Source: an uncultured Bacteroidales bacterium (lineage in GTDB: Bacteria; Bacteroidota; Bacteroidia; Bacteroidales; Paludibacteraceae). Taken from it: DNA of 64,000 bases. Both the position numbers and the translations under genes were made by a program. The DNA lies in assembly GCA_900542355.1 (NCBI GenBank), contig UQNE01000012.1, positions 1 through 64,000 on the forward strand. Reading direction: 5' to 3'. This document shows positions 8,004-16,015 of this stretch, piece after piece. Numbering within the stretch: the stretch's first letter is position 1; each line of letters starts with the position of its first letter. Under the pieces are notes generated by a model. That model did no database searches and had not been told where the DNA came from. It was given only the letters and a program-made list of their open reading frames with translations.

Positions 8004-9029
8004 TTAGAACACAGGGGATGTGGGGGAGATTTTGCGGATTAAACCTTTGAGGACATCACCGGGACCGTATTCGTAGAACTGAATCTGATTCTCGGGATTG
8101 ATATTATTTCCTACAAGTTTTTCCACCACATTATTTTCCAAACTAATCTCGGAATTAGTTTTGTTATCTACAGGTTTTTCCGTATTGTAACTCAAACTAA
8201 TTTCTGTATTATCTTCTGTATTATTTATTAGTGCGCTTTGTGCAGCGTCTGCAAGCATATTGCGGATGGTTTGTGTCCAAAGCACCGGCGAAGTGAGTTG
8301 CAGCAAGAGATTGCGGCGTATTTCCTCCGGATTGGTGTGTGGATGTGCATCTACATTCTGATAAATCGGGCAGAACGGCCTATGGAACTCGGTGTTTAAG
8401 ATAGCCGATTGCAGTTGGTTGGCTGCGGATTGCATCAATGGCGAATGGAAGGCTCCGCCCACTTGCAGTCGCAATGTGCGTTTGGCTCCATTGGCTTTCA
8501 TCAGTGCACAAGCCTGCTCTACCCCACTGATAGTACCCGAGATGACGACCTGTCCCGGGCAGTTAAAGTTGGCAGCAACTACCGTAGTGTCGGTTATTTG
8601 TCGGCATAGGGCGTCCACTTTGTCGTCCTCTAAGCCTAAGACAGCCGCCATAGTTCCTTCTTGTAACTCACATGCTTCCTGCATGGCGTGCGCTCTATGC
8701 GAAACCAAAAGCAGTGCGTCTCGAAAACGAAGAGCACCACATTCGACCAATGCAGAGTATTCGCCAAGGCTATGCCCAGCAACCATATTCGGTTTTTCGA
8801 TAGTCATCAGTTGCGATGAGATAACGGAATGCAGGAACACAGCCGGTTGCGTAACGGCTGTTTGTTTGAGTTCTTCTGCCGACCCCTCAAACATAATATC
8901 GGTAAGGCGAAAACCAAGCAGTCGGTTAGCCTCTTCACACATCTCTCTTGCTTCGGGATAGGCATCATATAAGTCCTTGCCCATACCGGTAAACTGTGCC
9001 CCCTGTCCGGGGAAAACAAATGCTTTCAT
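8004..9029 (-). CDS. fabD: Malonyl-CoA:ACP transacylase with a repetitive insertion
   Basis: 341 residues. FabD moves malonyl from CoA to acyl carrier protein for fatty acid synthesis. The family signatures are FPGQGAQ at 6-12, the nucleophile Ser87 in GHSLGE, and FHSPLM with the catalytic His. The C-terminal YGPGDVLKGLI motif is present but is separated from the catalytic core by about 50 extra residues (~268-317) rich in Asn, Glu and Ser. That insertion is an internal duplication: TEISLSYNTEKPVDN resembles SEISLENNVVEKLVGN. I start at the ATG at 9029 (MKAFVFPG) because a promoter at 9064-9095 lies inside any longer frame. Confidence 0.93.
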   Translation of the reverse strand: MKAFVFPGQGAQFTGMGKDLYDAYPEAREMCEEANRLLGFRLTDIMFEGSAEELKQTAVTQPAVFLHSVISSQLMTIEKPNMVAGHSLGEYSALVECGALRFRDALLLVSHRAHAMQEACELQEGTMAAVLGLEDDKVDALCRQITDTTVVAANFNCPGQVVISGTISGVEQACALMKANGAKRTLRLQVGGAFHSPLMQSAANQLQSAILNTEFHRPFCPIYQNVDAHPHTNPEEIRRNLLLQLTSPVLWTQTIRNMLADAAQSALINNTEDNTEISLSYNTEKPVDNKTNSEISLENNVVEKLVGNNINPENQIQFYEYGPGDVLKGLIRKISPTSPVF

Positions 9030-9063
9030 AACTTGTAAATATGCGATAGTGCAAAATTGGGTG

Positions 9064-9095
9064 CAAAGATACGAAAAAAAAACGGAAAGTGCAAG
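9064..9095 (-). promoter_or_regulatory. Bacteroidetes-type promoter for fabD
   Basis: On the minus strand TTG, 20 nt, TATCTTTG (9064-9071). It gives a leader of roughly 28 nt and supports the fabD start at 9029. Confidence 0.75.
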
Positions 9096-9225
9096 AATAA
9101 TGCGCATATCATTACCGGAGGTCTCTGTTAATTCGTGAAACATATAATTATCATGTAATTAGACATTAATTTCCTTTCCTGTCCCGATTGCCATTGAATA
9201 CCATTATTACTTCATTAAAGACCTC

Positions 9226-9331
9226 CCCAAGCCCATCCAAGGAGGGCATAGTGGAAATTGTCTAATCTGCTTAATAATCACCCATCAATAATAACATATC
9301 ATTAACACATCATTAACATATCATTACCCTA
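9226..9331. repeat. Dispersed CCTCCCCAAGCC element and 11-bp ATCATTAACAY repeats
   Basis: 9226-9250 holds CCTCCCCAAGCC then an AGGAGGG-type inverted match, also present at 19029-19056. 9293-9325 holds three 11-bp units of the type AACATATCATT. No gene is seen in 9096-9624. Confidence 0.6.
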
Positions 9332-9363
9332 TAATTTGGTGTAGAGTCGGTAATAGAGAGGAG

Positions 9364-9403
9364 AGCGGGCTTGAAAGCCCGCTTACAAAGACACTTCGCG
9401 GGG
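9364..9403 (-). repeat. Palindromic dispersed repeat, copy 1
   Basis: AGCGGGCT at 9364-9371 and AGCCCGCT at 9376-9383 form a perfect hairpin with a 4-nt loop. The flank continues into CACTTCGCGGGG. The same hairpin plus flank is found in the opposite orientation at 60938-60977, so this is an interspersed element rather than a terminator. Confidence 0.65.
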
Positions 9404-9470
9404 AGGCATGGGCATTTGCTTAACCTTTTCAGGACGGCACAGTGTATGGTATTCTTATGGTCGAATTTGC

Positions 9471-9538
9471 TTAATCACCCCTTAATCACCCCTTAATCAC
9501 CGCATAATCACCCATTAATCACCTATTAATATCCTATT
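9471..9538. repeat. 11-bp tandem repeat (TTAATCACCYM)
   Basis: Six 11-bp units of the form TTAATCACCCC, degenerating toward TTAATATCCTA at the 3' end. A close relative with the same end is at 47047-47110. Confidence 0.8.
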
Positions 9539-9624
9539 GCTGATTCGATATGGACTCGGTATAATCTAGGTATTGACTTGAGGAGTGCCTTTGGAGGAAG
9601 TTGGCATGTTTATTTGGGCAAGGT

Positions 9625-9656
9625 GTTGTGTATGTCAAAAAAAAGGTGTACCTTTG
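9625..9656 (+). promoter_or_regulatory. Bacteroidetes-type promoter for tcdA-glyA
   Basis: TTG at 9626-9628, 20 nt, then TACCTTTG at 9649-9656. The tcdA start codon is 25 nt downstream. Confidence 0.8.
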
Positions 9657-9681
9657 TCCACTGAAAGCATAAATACTCAGA

Positions 9682-10593
9682 ATGTCGCATATAGAAAAAG
9701 CCATACTTCGCCGTAGCGAACTGCTGATGGGAGCCGATACAATGACTCGCATAGCAGCGCAGCGTGTGATTATTTTTGGTGTTGGGGGAGTAGGTTCATG
9801 GTGTGCAGAATCGCTTGTTCGCTCGGGGATAATGCACCTGACAATCGTTGACTCGGATAGGGTTTGTATTACCAATGTCAATCGACAACTGATGGCTACA
9901 ATGAAGACCGTGGGGCGTGTAAAAACGGATGTACTCAAAGAGCGACTATTGGAAATCAATCCGAATGCCGAAATCAATGCTATACAGGGTATCTATTCGG
10001 CAGACAATAAGCAAGACTTTCACCTTGAACAATACGACTTTATCATTGATGCCATCGACTCGCTCAAAGATAAAGCCGACCTCATTCTGACTGCCACTCG
10101 CCTAAAAGGCGTAACCTTTATCTCTTCGATGGGGGCTGCACTGAAGATGGATCCGACACGAATCAAAGTAGCAGAGTTTTGGCAGGTAACAGGCGACCCG
10201 TTGGCACGGGCACTGCGGCAGCGTTTCAAACGCGATAAATTGTTCCCGGGACGGAAATTTAAGTGTGTGTATAGCGATGAGTTGCTGACCAACAAAGGAC
10301 AAAACCACTCGTGCGGAACGGAGCATTGTATGTGTCCGAAAGTAACGGAGGCACAACTAAAAGCCGCACAACAAGCAGAGGCCGAGGGAGAAAAAAGCGA
10401 ACTTGGTCGAACTGACCTAATCAACCACGAATGGTGCACCAGCAAAGCGCAGATAAACGGTACCGTAGCGCATATAACGGCTATTTTCGGTTTCACGCTT
10501 GCCGGGTTGGTTATCCAGTCTATTCAAGACGAATCGACACAAGCCCCATCCGCACAACAGTCATCACAGCCCAACCCGCAGAAAGAGGAATAA
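9682..10593 (+). CDS. tcdA: tRNA threonylcarbamoyladenosine dehydratase (TcdA/CsdL, ThiF family)
   Basis: 303 residues. It cyclises the t6A base at position 37 of ANN-decoding tRNAs to ct6A, using ATP. The E1/ThiF fold begins at once: RRSELLMG at ~10-17, the ATP-binding loop GVGGVGSWCAE near 34-44, and the VDSDRVCITNVNRQ segment that binds the adenylate. The TcdA-specific region is also present (FISSMGAALKMDPTRI). A Cys-rich stretch, CGTEHCMC, lies near 213-220. The C-terminal ~25 residues are polar. glyA begins 36 nt later on the same strand, likely in one transcript. Confidence 0.9.
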   Translation: MSHIEKAILRRSELLMGADTMTRIAAQRVIIFGVGGVGSWCAESLVRSGIMHLTIVDSDRVCITNVNRQLMATMKTVGRVKTDVLKERLLEINPNAEINAIQGIYSADNKQDFHLEQYDFIIDAIDSLKDKADLILTATRLKGVTFISSMGAALKMDPTRIKVAEFWQVTGDPLARALRQRFKRDKLFPGRKFKCVYSDELLTNKGQNHSCGTEHCMCPKVTEAQLKAAQQAEAEGEKSELGRTDLINHEWCTSKAQINGTVAHITAIFGFTLAGLVIQSIQDESTQAPSAQQSSQPNPQKEE

Positions 10594-10629
10594 CACCGCT
10601 TTTTATTAACCAAATAAAATATAAAGAAT

Positions 10630-11907
10630 ATGAGAGATTCTCAGATTTTCGACATTATCCGCATGGAGCGGGAGCGTCAGACCAAAGGCATCGAACTGAT
10701 TGCCAGTGAGAACTTTGTGAGCGACCAAGTACTGGAAGCAATGGGCAGCGTACTGACGAACAAGTACGCAGAGGGCTATCCCGGACATCGCTACTATGGC
10801 GGCTGCGAAGTAGTGGATATGGCAGAGAACATCGCCCGCGACCGACTCAAACAACTCTACGGAGCGGAGTATGTGAATGTACAACCCCACTCGGGCGCAC
10901 AAGCCAATATGGCGGTGTTTATGGCATGCCTCAAAGCGGGAGATACCTTTATGGGCTTGAATCTCTCTCACGGCGGACACCTGTCGCACGGTAGTGCCGT
11001 GAATTTCAGCGGCCTGATGTTCCGCGCCGTGGCCTACAACCTAAAAGAGGAAACAGGGCGCGTGGACTACGATGAATTGGAGCAGATAGCCCGCACAGAG
11101 CATCCGAAACTGATTATTGCCGGTGCCAGTGCATACAGTCGTGAGTGGGACTATGCTCGTATCCGCCGTGTGGCTGACGAGATTGGGGCTATCTTTATGG
11201 TAGATATGGCACACCCCGCAGGACTGATTGCAGCAGGACTGCTTGACAACCCTGCGAAGTATGCACATATCGTTACTTCTACCACCCACAAGACCTTGCG
11301 TGGACCGCGTGGCGGTATAATCCTAATGGGCAAAGACTTCCCCAACCCATGGGGCAAGACCACACCGAAAGGCGAAATAAAAATGATGTCTGCCCTACTC
11401 GACTCTGCTGTCTTCCCCGGCACGCAAGGCGGACCTTTGGAGCATGTGATTGCAGCCAAGGCCGTGGCTTTTGGTGAGGCATTAGCACCTGAATTTAAGG
11501 TTTATCAAAAGCAAGTGAAGACCAATGCAGCCGTGATGGCACAAGCCTTTATCGACAAAGGCTATAAGATTATCTCCGGCGGAACCGATAATCACTCGAT
11601 GCTGGTTGACTTACGCACTAAGTTCCCCGACCTAACCGGTAAGGTAGCAGAGAAAGCCTTGGTAGCCGCTGACATCACCACCAATAAGAATATGGTGCCT
11701 TTTGATACTCGTTCGGCCTTCCAGACCAGCGGTTTGCGTTTCGGAACACCGGCTATCACCACACGCGGACTGAAAGAAGACAAGATGCCATGGATAGTCG
11801 ATTTGATTGACGAGGTATTGCAACAGCCCGAATCGGATGCTACTATTGCTCGTGTACGCGAGGAGGTAAATCGCGAGATGAACCAACATCCGTTGTTCGC
11901 TTGGTAA
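10630..11907 (+). CDS. glyA: Serine hydroxymethyltransferase
   Basis: 425 residues, full length. It converts serine and tetrahydrofolate to glycine and 5,10-methylene-THF with pyridoxal phosphate, the main source of one-carbon units for the purine genes (PurN, PurT via formate, PurH) in this window. Signatures are GIELIASENFVS at ~20-31, YAEGYPGHRYYGG, HSGAQAN, and the PLP lysine in TSTTHKTLRGPRGG. The C-terminus ends normally. A strong terminator follows 27 nt after the stop. It shares the tcdA promoter unless an internal one was missed. Confidence 0.97.
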   Translation: MRDSQIFDIIRMERERQTKGIELIASENFVSDQVLEAMGSVLTNKYAEGYPGHRYYGGCEVVDMAENIARDRLKQLYGAEYVNVQPHSGAQANMAVFMACLKAGDTFMGLNLSHGGHLSHGSAVNFSGLMFRAVAYNLKEETGRVDYDELEQIARTEHPKLIIAGASAYSREWDYARIRRVADEIGAIFMVDMAHPAGLIAAGLLDNPAKYAHIVTSTTHKTLRGPRGGIILMGKDFPNPWGKTTPKGEIKMMSALLDSAVFPGTQGGPLEHVIAAKAVAFGEALAPEFKVYQKQVKTNAAVMAQAFIDKGYKIISGGTDNHSMLVDLRTKFPDLTGKVAEKALVAADITTNKNMVPFDTRSAFQTSGLRFGTPAITTRGLKEDKMPWIVDLIDEVLQQPESDATIARVREEVNREMNQHPLFAW

Positions 11908-11934
11908 CAACAGAGATTTGCACAGGATAATTTA

Positions 11935-11969
11935 GGGGGCGTCTATGAGAGAGACGCTCTCTTTTTTTT
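11935..11969 (+). terminator. Intrinsic terminator after glyA
   Basis: GGGGGCGTCT at 11935-11944 pairs, with some G-U pairs, with AGACGCTCTC at 11952-11961, followed by eight T residues. Confidence 0.9.
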
Positions 11970-12011
11970 CCATTAAAGCCATGCATAACTATTATTTCTT
12001 TTGTCCCGAAT

Positions 12012-12082
12012 GGAGAGATTGGAGAGATTGCATTTTATTCTAGGTGTTCTAGGGATTCTAGGTATTCTAGATATTTTAGGGG
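12012..12082. repeat. 9-bp tandem repeat (TTCTAGGTA type)
   Basis: Two GGAGAGATT units are followed by five 9-bp units of the form TTCTAGGKR. Similar CTAG arrays are at 38991-39029, 41622-41673 and 60529-60640. No gene is recognised in 11970-12146. Confidence 0.8.
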
Positions 12083-12146
12083 TATTGCATTATGCATTGA
12101 ATAAAGCATTTCGGATTTGATGCGGTTGCGCTTTTTTTCTTATGGA

Positions 12147-12178
12147 TTTGCGTATATCGGAAATAAGTTGTACCTTTG
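12147..12178 (+). promoter_or_regulatory. Bacteroidetes-type promoter before a small ORF
   Basis: TTTG at 12147-12150, 20 nt, then TACCTTTG at 12171-12178. It drives either the 39-codon frame at 12198 or an untranslated RNA. 12318-12591 shows only AT-rich sequence and an ATGCATAATGCAT repeat. Confidence 0.7.
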
Positions 12179-12197
12179 TGGGGTAAAACTAACGACT

Positions 12198-12317
12198 ATG
12201 TATACTGCAATCAAATGGAATGAATACCTGTCTGCTCGGCGCGAACGGCACTCTGAGGCAAATATAATCTCTTATTCGGAAGAGATTAGTGTTTGCATTG
12301 TATGGGTTCTCCGCTAA
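12198..12317 (+). CDS. Possible small protein, 39 residues, unknown
   Basis: ATG at 12198, 20 nt after a good promoter, to TAA at 12315-12317. The product begins MYTAIKWNEYLSARRERHSE and ends in VCIVWVLR: a basic amphipathic first half and a short hydrophobic end. It matches no family I know. It could be a real small protein, a relic of a longer gene, or chance within a small RNA. Confidence 0.3.
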   Translation: MYTAIKWNEYLSARRERHSEANIISYSEEISVCIVWVLR

Positions 12318-12591
12318 GAGCCATATAGTTCGTTAAAAGCCATATAAAGAGCCATGCAGACCTTTCCCCCAAAAAAAAGAAGGGCTTAGGATTTGTCCCA
12401 AATGGAGAGAATTAAACTAATGCATAATTCATAATGCATAATGATTGGGTTCGTTAATCGCGGTACCGTTAAACATATAATTACTTGTAATTATCGTGTA
12501 ATTAGACTAATTATGCCTTCAATAATATGCTCAATAATTAAAGAGGCATTCCCGATTTTATCGCCAGTTGCGCTGTCGTACATTTCTTAAA

Positions 12592-12623
12592 TTTGTATAT
12601 TTCCAAAATTTATAGTATCTTTG
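12592..12623 (+). promoter_or_regulatory. Promoter of structured RNA copy A
   Basis: TTTG at 12592-12595, 20 nt, then TATCTTTG at 12616-12623, directly before the conserved RNA element. Copy B has the same arrangement. Confidence 0.8.
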
Positions 12624-12626
12624 CAC

Positions 12627-12937
12627 CCGAATCTACACAAAGTAGTAGTCCTCTCGATGAGAATAGACTCGCTGCGGGTAGGTTCGCGACATATTGAATA
12701 GCGTTTATTGACACTTTGCGTTTTGGCGTACGGAAAACTTCGCAACTTTTTCAGCAGAGTCAAAATCAAAGTAGCAATAGATGCCTATTGGTATGACATT
12801 GTCAGACCACATCCCTTTTAGGAGTGTGGTGTGTAGTCATATCAGCGTAGGCTTCCTGTTGTTTATTTGACTCTGTGGGTAATGCGAAGGCCTCCGTATG
12901 CGAATAAGCAACTCGGATGTCTGCGCTTTCTTTGTGT
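12627..12937 (+). ncRNA. Candidate novel structured RNA, copy A
   Basis: About 310 nt, sharing long identical blocks with 61120-61414. Helices: P1 CGAATCTAC 12628-12636 with GTAGGTTCG 12678-12686; P3 CTTCGCA 12738-12744 with TGCGAAG 12883-12889; P4 CAGAGTCAAA 12755-12764 with TTTGACTCTG 12866-12875; P5 GCCTA 12783-12787 with TAGGC 12848-12852; P6 GGTATGAC 12790-12797 with GTCATATC 12836-12843; an apical hairpin at 12807-12829; a 3' hairpin at 12889-12921. Single-stranded conserved blocks are 12688-12712 (identical to copy B) and 12768-12789. A 29-codon frame (12781-12870) lies inside. The two copies precede unrelated genes (LytTR here, DUF2971 at the other), which favours a trans-acting RNA over a riboswitch. 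No tmRNA, RNase P or SRP signature is present; an Rfam match cannot be excluded. Confidence 0.7.
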
Positions 12938-12975
12938 CAGTATATGTGCTATAAATAAGATATACCTTAGATACT

Positions 12976-13398
12976 ATGCCAAAGTTATGCCTCAATACCC
13001 GTGATGAACTCGCCATCTTCGATTTGGCGCAGGTTGCCTATTTTCGTGCCGAAGGCAACTACACTGCTGCCATTTACATTAGTGGTACAGAGCAGGTTGT
13101 CTGTATGGGGATTTCGAGTTTTGTACGGCAACTCTCGCCCTTGTATCCGAATGGTGTATCGCCTTTTATCCGCTTCGGGCGCAACCTGCTGGTGAATACA
13201 GCCTTTGTGCAGACCATCTCTTTGCCTCAGCAACGCCTTATCTTGTCCGACTATATGGAGCATACCCTCAGTCTGTCCGTGCCACGCCACACGCTCAAGG
13301 TGTGCAAAACGCTGTTGTATGCGCACCTGCATGCCACTTCATCAGCAAACCCCACATCTCCAAACACCAATCTCGCATCGCCACACATTGACCAGTAA
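12976..13398 (+). CDS. LytTR-domain DNA-binding protein
   Basis: 140 residues, nearly all one LytTR domain (residues ~1-110): a strand-rich FDLAQVAYFRAEGNYTAAIYI, then PFIRFGRNLLVNTAFVQTI, the typical order of a LytTR fold. There is no receiver or membrane domain, so it is a stand-alone DNA-binding protein, a form common in Bacteroidales. The last ~25 residues are a Ser/Pro/Asn-rich tail. It starts 39 nt after structured RNA copy A and has no visible promoter or Shine-Dalgarno of its own, so it is either read through from the RNA promoter or uses an unseen start. Targets unknown. Confidence 0.8.
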   Translation: MPKLCLNTRDELAIFDLAQVAYFRAEGNYTAAIYISGTEQVVCMGISSFVRQLSPLYPNGVSPFIRFGRNLLVNTAFVQTISLPQQRLILSDYMEHTLSLSVPRHTLKVCKTLLYAHLHATSSANPTSPNTNLASPHIDQ

Positions 13399-13403
13399 AT
13401 CTA

Positions 13404-13434
13404 TTGATTATGTGATGTTTTGTTAGTAATTTTG
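13404..13434 (+). promoter_or_regulatory. Bacteroidetes-type promoter for the 13505 gene
   Basis: TTG at 13404-13406, 20 nt, then TAATTTTG at 13427-13434, giving a leader of about 65 nt. Confidence 0.75.
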
Positions 13435-13504
13435 CAACGATATGGGAGAAAGAATCAGCGTATGCGCAAAATAAGAAACAATAGCAATCATAAACTCTAA
13501 TAAT

Positions 13505-14647
13505 ATGAAACAAGTATCAACAAGAGAGCGTATGCGCGAGGAGTATGCGCGTTTGGTAAAAGACTTTGCTAAGCAAGCAAAGGGCTTAGATGTCTCCTGT
13601 ATTCCGGCTCCCCACATTCCTATTGTGGGAGATAACTACGATGCCTGCTCCTACAAAATGGCTTTCGTAGGAATGGAAACATATGGTTGGTGGAGTTTAG
13701 CCGATTTCCTTGCAGAAGCAGAGTCATCGCCTAAAGAGGCAGTAACAAAGTATGAAAGTTGGTTTGAAAGTGCCGAACCTGTGAAGCACAATGATAATGC
13801 CACTTTCTGGGGATTTATCTTTTCGTTCCTTGCCGAGTTCTATCACATCGACAAGCAGAAACTGCTCAAACAAAACGAGGACGGATCACGCAACGACATA
13901 TTGTCTTCCATCGTGTGGGGCAACAGCAATGCCATCGAGCGTTTTGGAGTAACTGCCAAACAGAACGGTGCAGACCCGGAGACTTGGCGGAAGGTGAAAG
14001 ATGCAAGCAAGTCCTTTGATAACATAGAGCATATCATTAAGGCGGCAGCACCCAAAGTGGTTTTCATCTTGTACAAGAATGTGGATGCACAGTATATCTT
14101 GCAAGACAGCGACATTAGTAAGGAGATACCAAATGCTAAAAAATTCGCTTATCGCCTTACGCCCGATACGGAATTGAACTATCGGTATTATTACCTGCGG
14201 GAGCAGGACACACATGTGTTTGTACTCCCACATCCCCGTTGGATTGGTACTTATTCCGGTATAGGCTTTGACAAATATATTGAGTCCCTGCTCCAAACGA
14301 TGGAGGAACTGAAGATTTGGCGGAAGTTGCCGGAGAAAGAAGAGGATTGGAAGAAACCGCAAGTGAGTCGCTCAAGCAAAGAGTACAAACACTGCTTTAT
14401 TGCCGATTTGGCGCATTTCCTTGTAAGTAGAGATATGATTATGACGGGACAAGAGTTGCAACTCTTGTTCAAAAACAATGGTATCAAGACAAGTTATGGC
14501 AGTAATTATTCTCAGAATGGCGGTCGTGGAATCCATAGAGTCATTCTGTCTGCTTGGGGGTACTACTACAAGAAAGGGGACTATCAAACCGCACTTGATA
14601 TTGCCCGAGCCTTTGTCGGCAAAGATTTGGAATATACCTATCGGTAG
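13505..14647 (+). CDS. Unknown protein, possibly uracil-DNA-glycosylase-superfamily-like
   Basis: 380 residues, no signal peptide. The N-terminal ~270 residues carry spaced motifs reminiscent of the UDG fold: KMAFVGMETYGW near 53-64 where UDGs have a GxDPY-type loop, WGNSNAIERFG near 138-148, the hydrophobic strand APKVVFILYK, and LPHPRW near 238-243 where UDGs have an HP catalytic loop. This is motif resemblance only; the usual Asp or Asn catalytic residue is not certain. The C-terminal ~95 residues (SKEYKHCFIADLAHFLVS onward) form a separate helical domain I do not recognise, probably DNA-related. It has its own promoter and is monocistronic. Alternative: a nuclease or defence-associated protein. 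Confidence 0.5.
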   Translation: MKQVSTRERMREEYARLVKDFAKQAKGLDVSCIPAPHIPIVGDNYDACSYKMAFVGMETYGWWSLADFLAEAESSPKEAVTKYESWFESAEPVKHNDNATFWGFIFSFLAEFYHIDKQKLLKQNEDGSRNDILSSIVWGNSNAIERFGVTAKQNGADPETWRKVKDASKSFDNIEHIIKAAAPKVVFILYKNVDAQYILQDSDISKEIPNAKKFAYRLTPDTELNYRYYYLREQDTHVFVLPHPRWIGTYSGIGFDKYIESLLQTMEELKIWRKLPEKEEDWKKPQVSRSSKEYKHCFIADLAHFLVSRDMIMTGQELQLLFKNNGIKTSYGSNYSQNGGRGIHRVILSAWGYYYKKGDYQTALDIARAFVGKDLEYTYR

Positions 14648-14707
14648 TATATATCCATTCTTCTGTAATTCTTTCTATCTTATGAAACTATTTAATCAGA
14701 TATTTAT

Positions 14708-16015
14708 ATGAAAAAGAAGATTCTACTTTTGTGGGTATTGCTATCCACGGCCGTTTGTACTTTCGCCTACGTTTTTGAGTCCGGCGACCTACACTACAAC
14801 ATCACTAGTGATAGTACGGTGGAAGTAACATATCAAAAGATGTCCTCCGACAACTACTCGGGACTCACATCTGTCATCATCCCAGAATCCGTCACCTACG
14901 ATGGCACCACCTACAATGTAATGAATATTGGATATAGGGCTTTCCAAAAATGCACAAGTCTTACATCCGTTACTATTGGCAATGGTGTTACGATTATTGA
15001 AATTAATGCTTTTTCTGGTTGCACTGGTTTGACATCCGTTACTATTCCAAACAGTGTTACGACTATTAGATACGAGGCTTTCTCTGATTGCAGTGGTCTT
15101 ACATCTATCACTATCCCCACCAGCGTTACGAATATTAAAGGTAATGCTTTCGTTGGTTGCAATAGTCTTGCATCTATTAAGGTAGAAAGTGGCAATACTG
15201 TATATGATAGTCGTAACAATTGTAATGCAATTATAGAAACAGCCACCAATACATTAGTTGCAGGCTGTAGGAACACGATTATTCCCAATAGTGTAACGAG
15301 TATTGGAAGTGAGGCTTTCGCGGGTTGCACCGGTCTGACATCTATCACTATCCCAAACAGTGTAACAAATATTGGAAGTTATGCTTTCTATGGTTGCACT
15401 GGCCTGACATCTATCACTATTCCTAACAGCGTAACGACTATTGGAGGTCGTGCTTTTGATGGTACTCCTTGGTATGATAATCAGTCGGATGGCGTAGTAT
15501 ATGTAAACAGAATGCTATATGCATACAAAGGGACTATGCCACAAGGGACAAACATTGTTGTCAAAAAAGGAACAACGAGTATTTGTAGTATGGCTTTCTA
15601 CGGTTGCACTGGTCTTACATCTATCACTATCCCCAATAGTGTAACGAGTATTGGAAGTGAGGCTTTCTCTGGTTGCAGTGGTCTTATGTCTATTACAATC
15701 CCCAATAGCGTAACAAGTATTGATATCTGGGCTTTCTCTGATTGCAGTGGTCTGACATCCGTTACTATCCCCAACAGCGTTACGACTATTAGAGGCGGGG
15801 CTTTCCGGAAATGCACTGGTCTGACATCCATTACTACCCCCAACAGCGTAACGACTATTGAAGAGTCTGCTTTCCTTTATTGCACTGGTCTGACATCCAT
15901 TACTATCCCCAACAGCGTAACGACTATTGAAGAGTCTGCTTTCCTTTATTGCACTGATCTGACATCCATTACTATCCCAAACAGTGTCACGACTATTGGA
16001 GAATATGCTTTCTAG
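14708..16015 (+). CDS. BspA-like leucine-rich-repeat surface protein, 5' part up to an amber codon
   Basis: 435 residues before an in-frame TAG at 16013-16015. A signal peptide (MKKKILLLWVLLSTAVCTFA) is followed by a short beta segment and then about a dozen LRR_5 (BspA-type) repeats of ~23 residues with the core CTGLTSITIPNSVTTIG and AFxxC. An interruption near residue 255 (GTPWYDNQSDGVVYVNRML, then KGTMPQG) splits the array. BspA-like proteins are secreted or surface adhesins. The same frame continues after the stop with the same domain pattern through 16537, including a C-terminal sorting-like region, so the intact gene would be 609 codons. DNA-level repeats are strong enough to allow recombination. 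Confidence 0.85.
   Translation: MKKKILLLWVLLSTAVCTFAYVFESGDLHYNITSDSTVEVTYQKMSSDNYSGLTSVIIPESVTYDGTTYNVMNIGYRAFQKCTSLTSVTIGNGVTIIEINAFSGCTGLTSVTIPNSVTTIRYEAFSDCSGLTSITIPTSVTNIKGNAFVGCNSLASIKVESGNTVYDSRNNCNAIIETATNTLVAGCRNTIIPNSVTSIGSEAFAGCTGLTSITIPNSVTNIGSYAFYGCTGLTSITIPNSVTTIGGRAFDGTPWYDNQSDGVVYVNRMLYAYKGTMPQGTNIVVKKGTTSICSMAFYGCTGLTSITIPNSVTSIGSEAFSGCSGLMSITIPNSVTSIDIWAFSDCSGLTSVTIPNSVTTIRGGAFRKCTGLTSITTPNSVTTIEESAFLYCTGLTSITIPNSVTTIEESAFLYCTDLTSITIPNSVTTIGEYAF

Noticed and set aside
9364..9383. Terminator hairpin
   Set aside because: No T run, no gene ending nearby, and the same hairpin with flank recurs inverted at 60938-60977.
12627..12937. tmRNA, RNase P RNA or SRP RNA
   Set aside because: No tRNA-like ends, no P4-type conserved core, no SRP tetraloop domain, and two copies are present.
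12627..12937. Riboswitch for the LytTR gene
   Set aside because: The second copy precedes an unrelated DUF2971 gene, and the 3' hairpin with T run at copy B looks like a terminator of a free RNA.
14911..15843. Minus-strand frames across the LRR gene
   Set aside because: Repetitive shadows of the LRR repeats without start signals.
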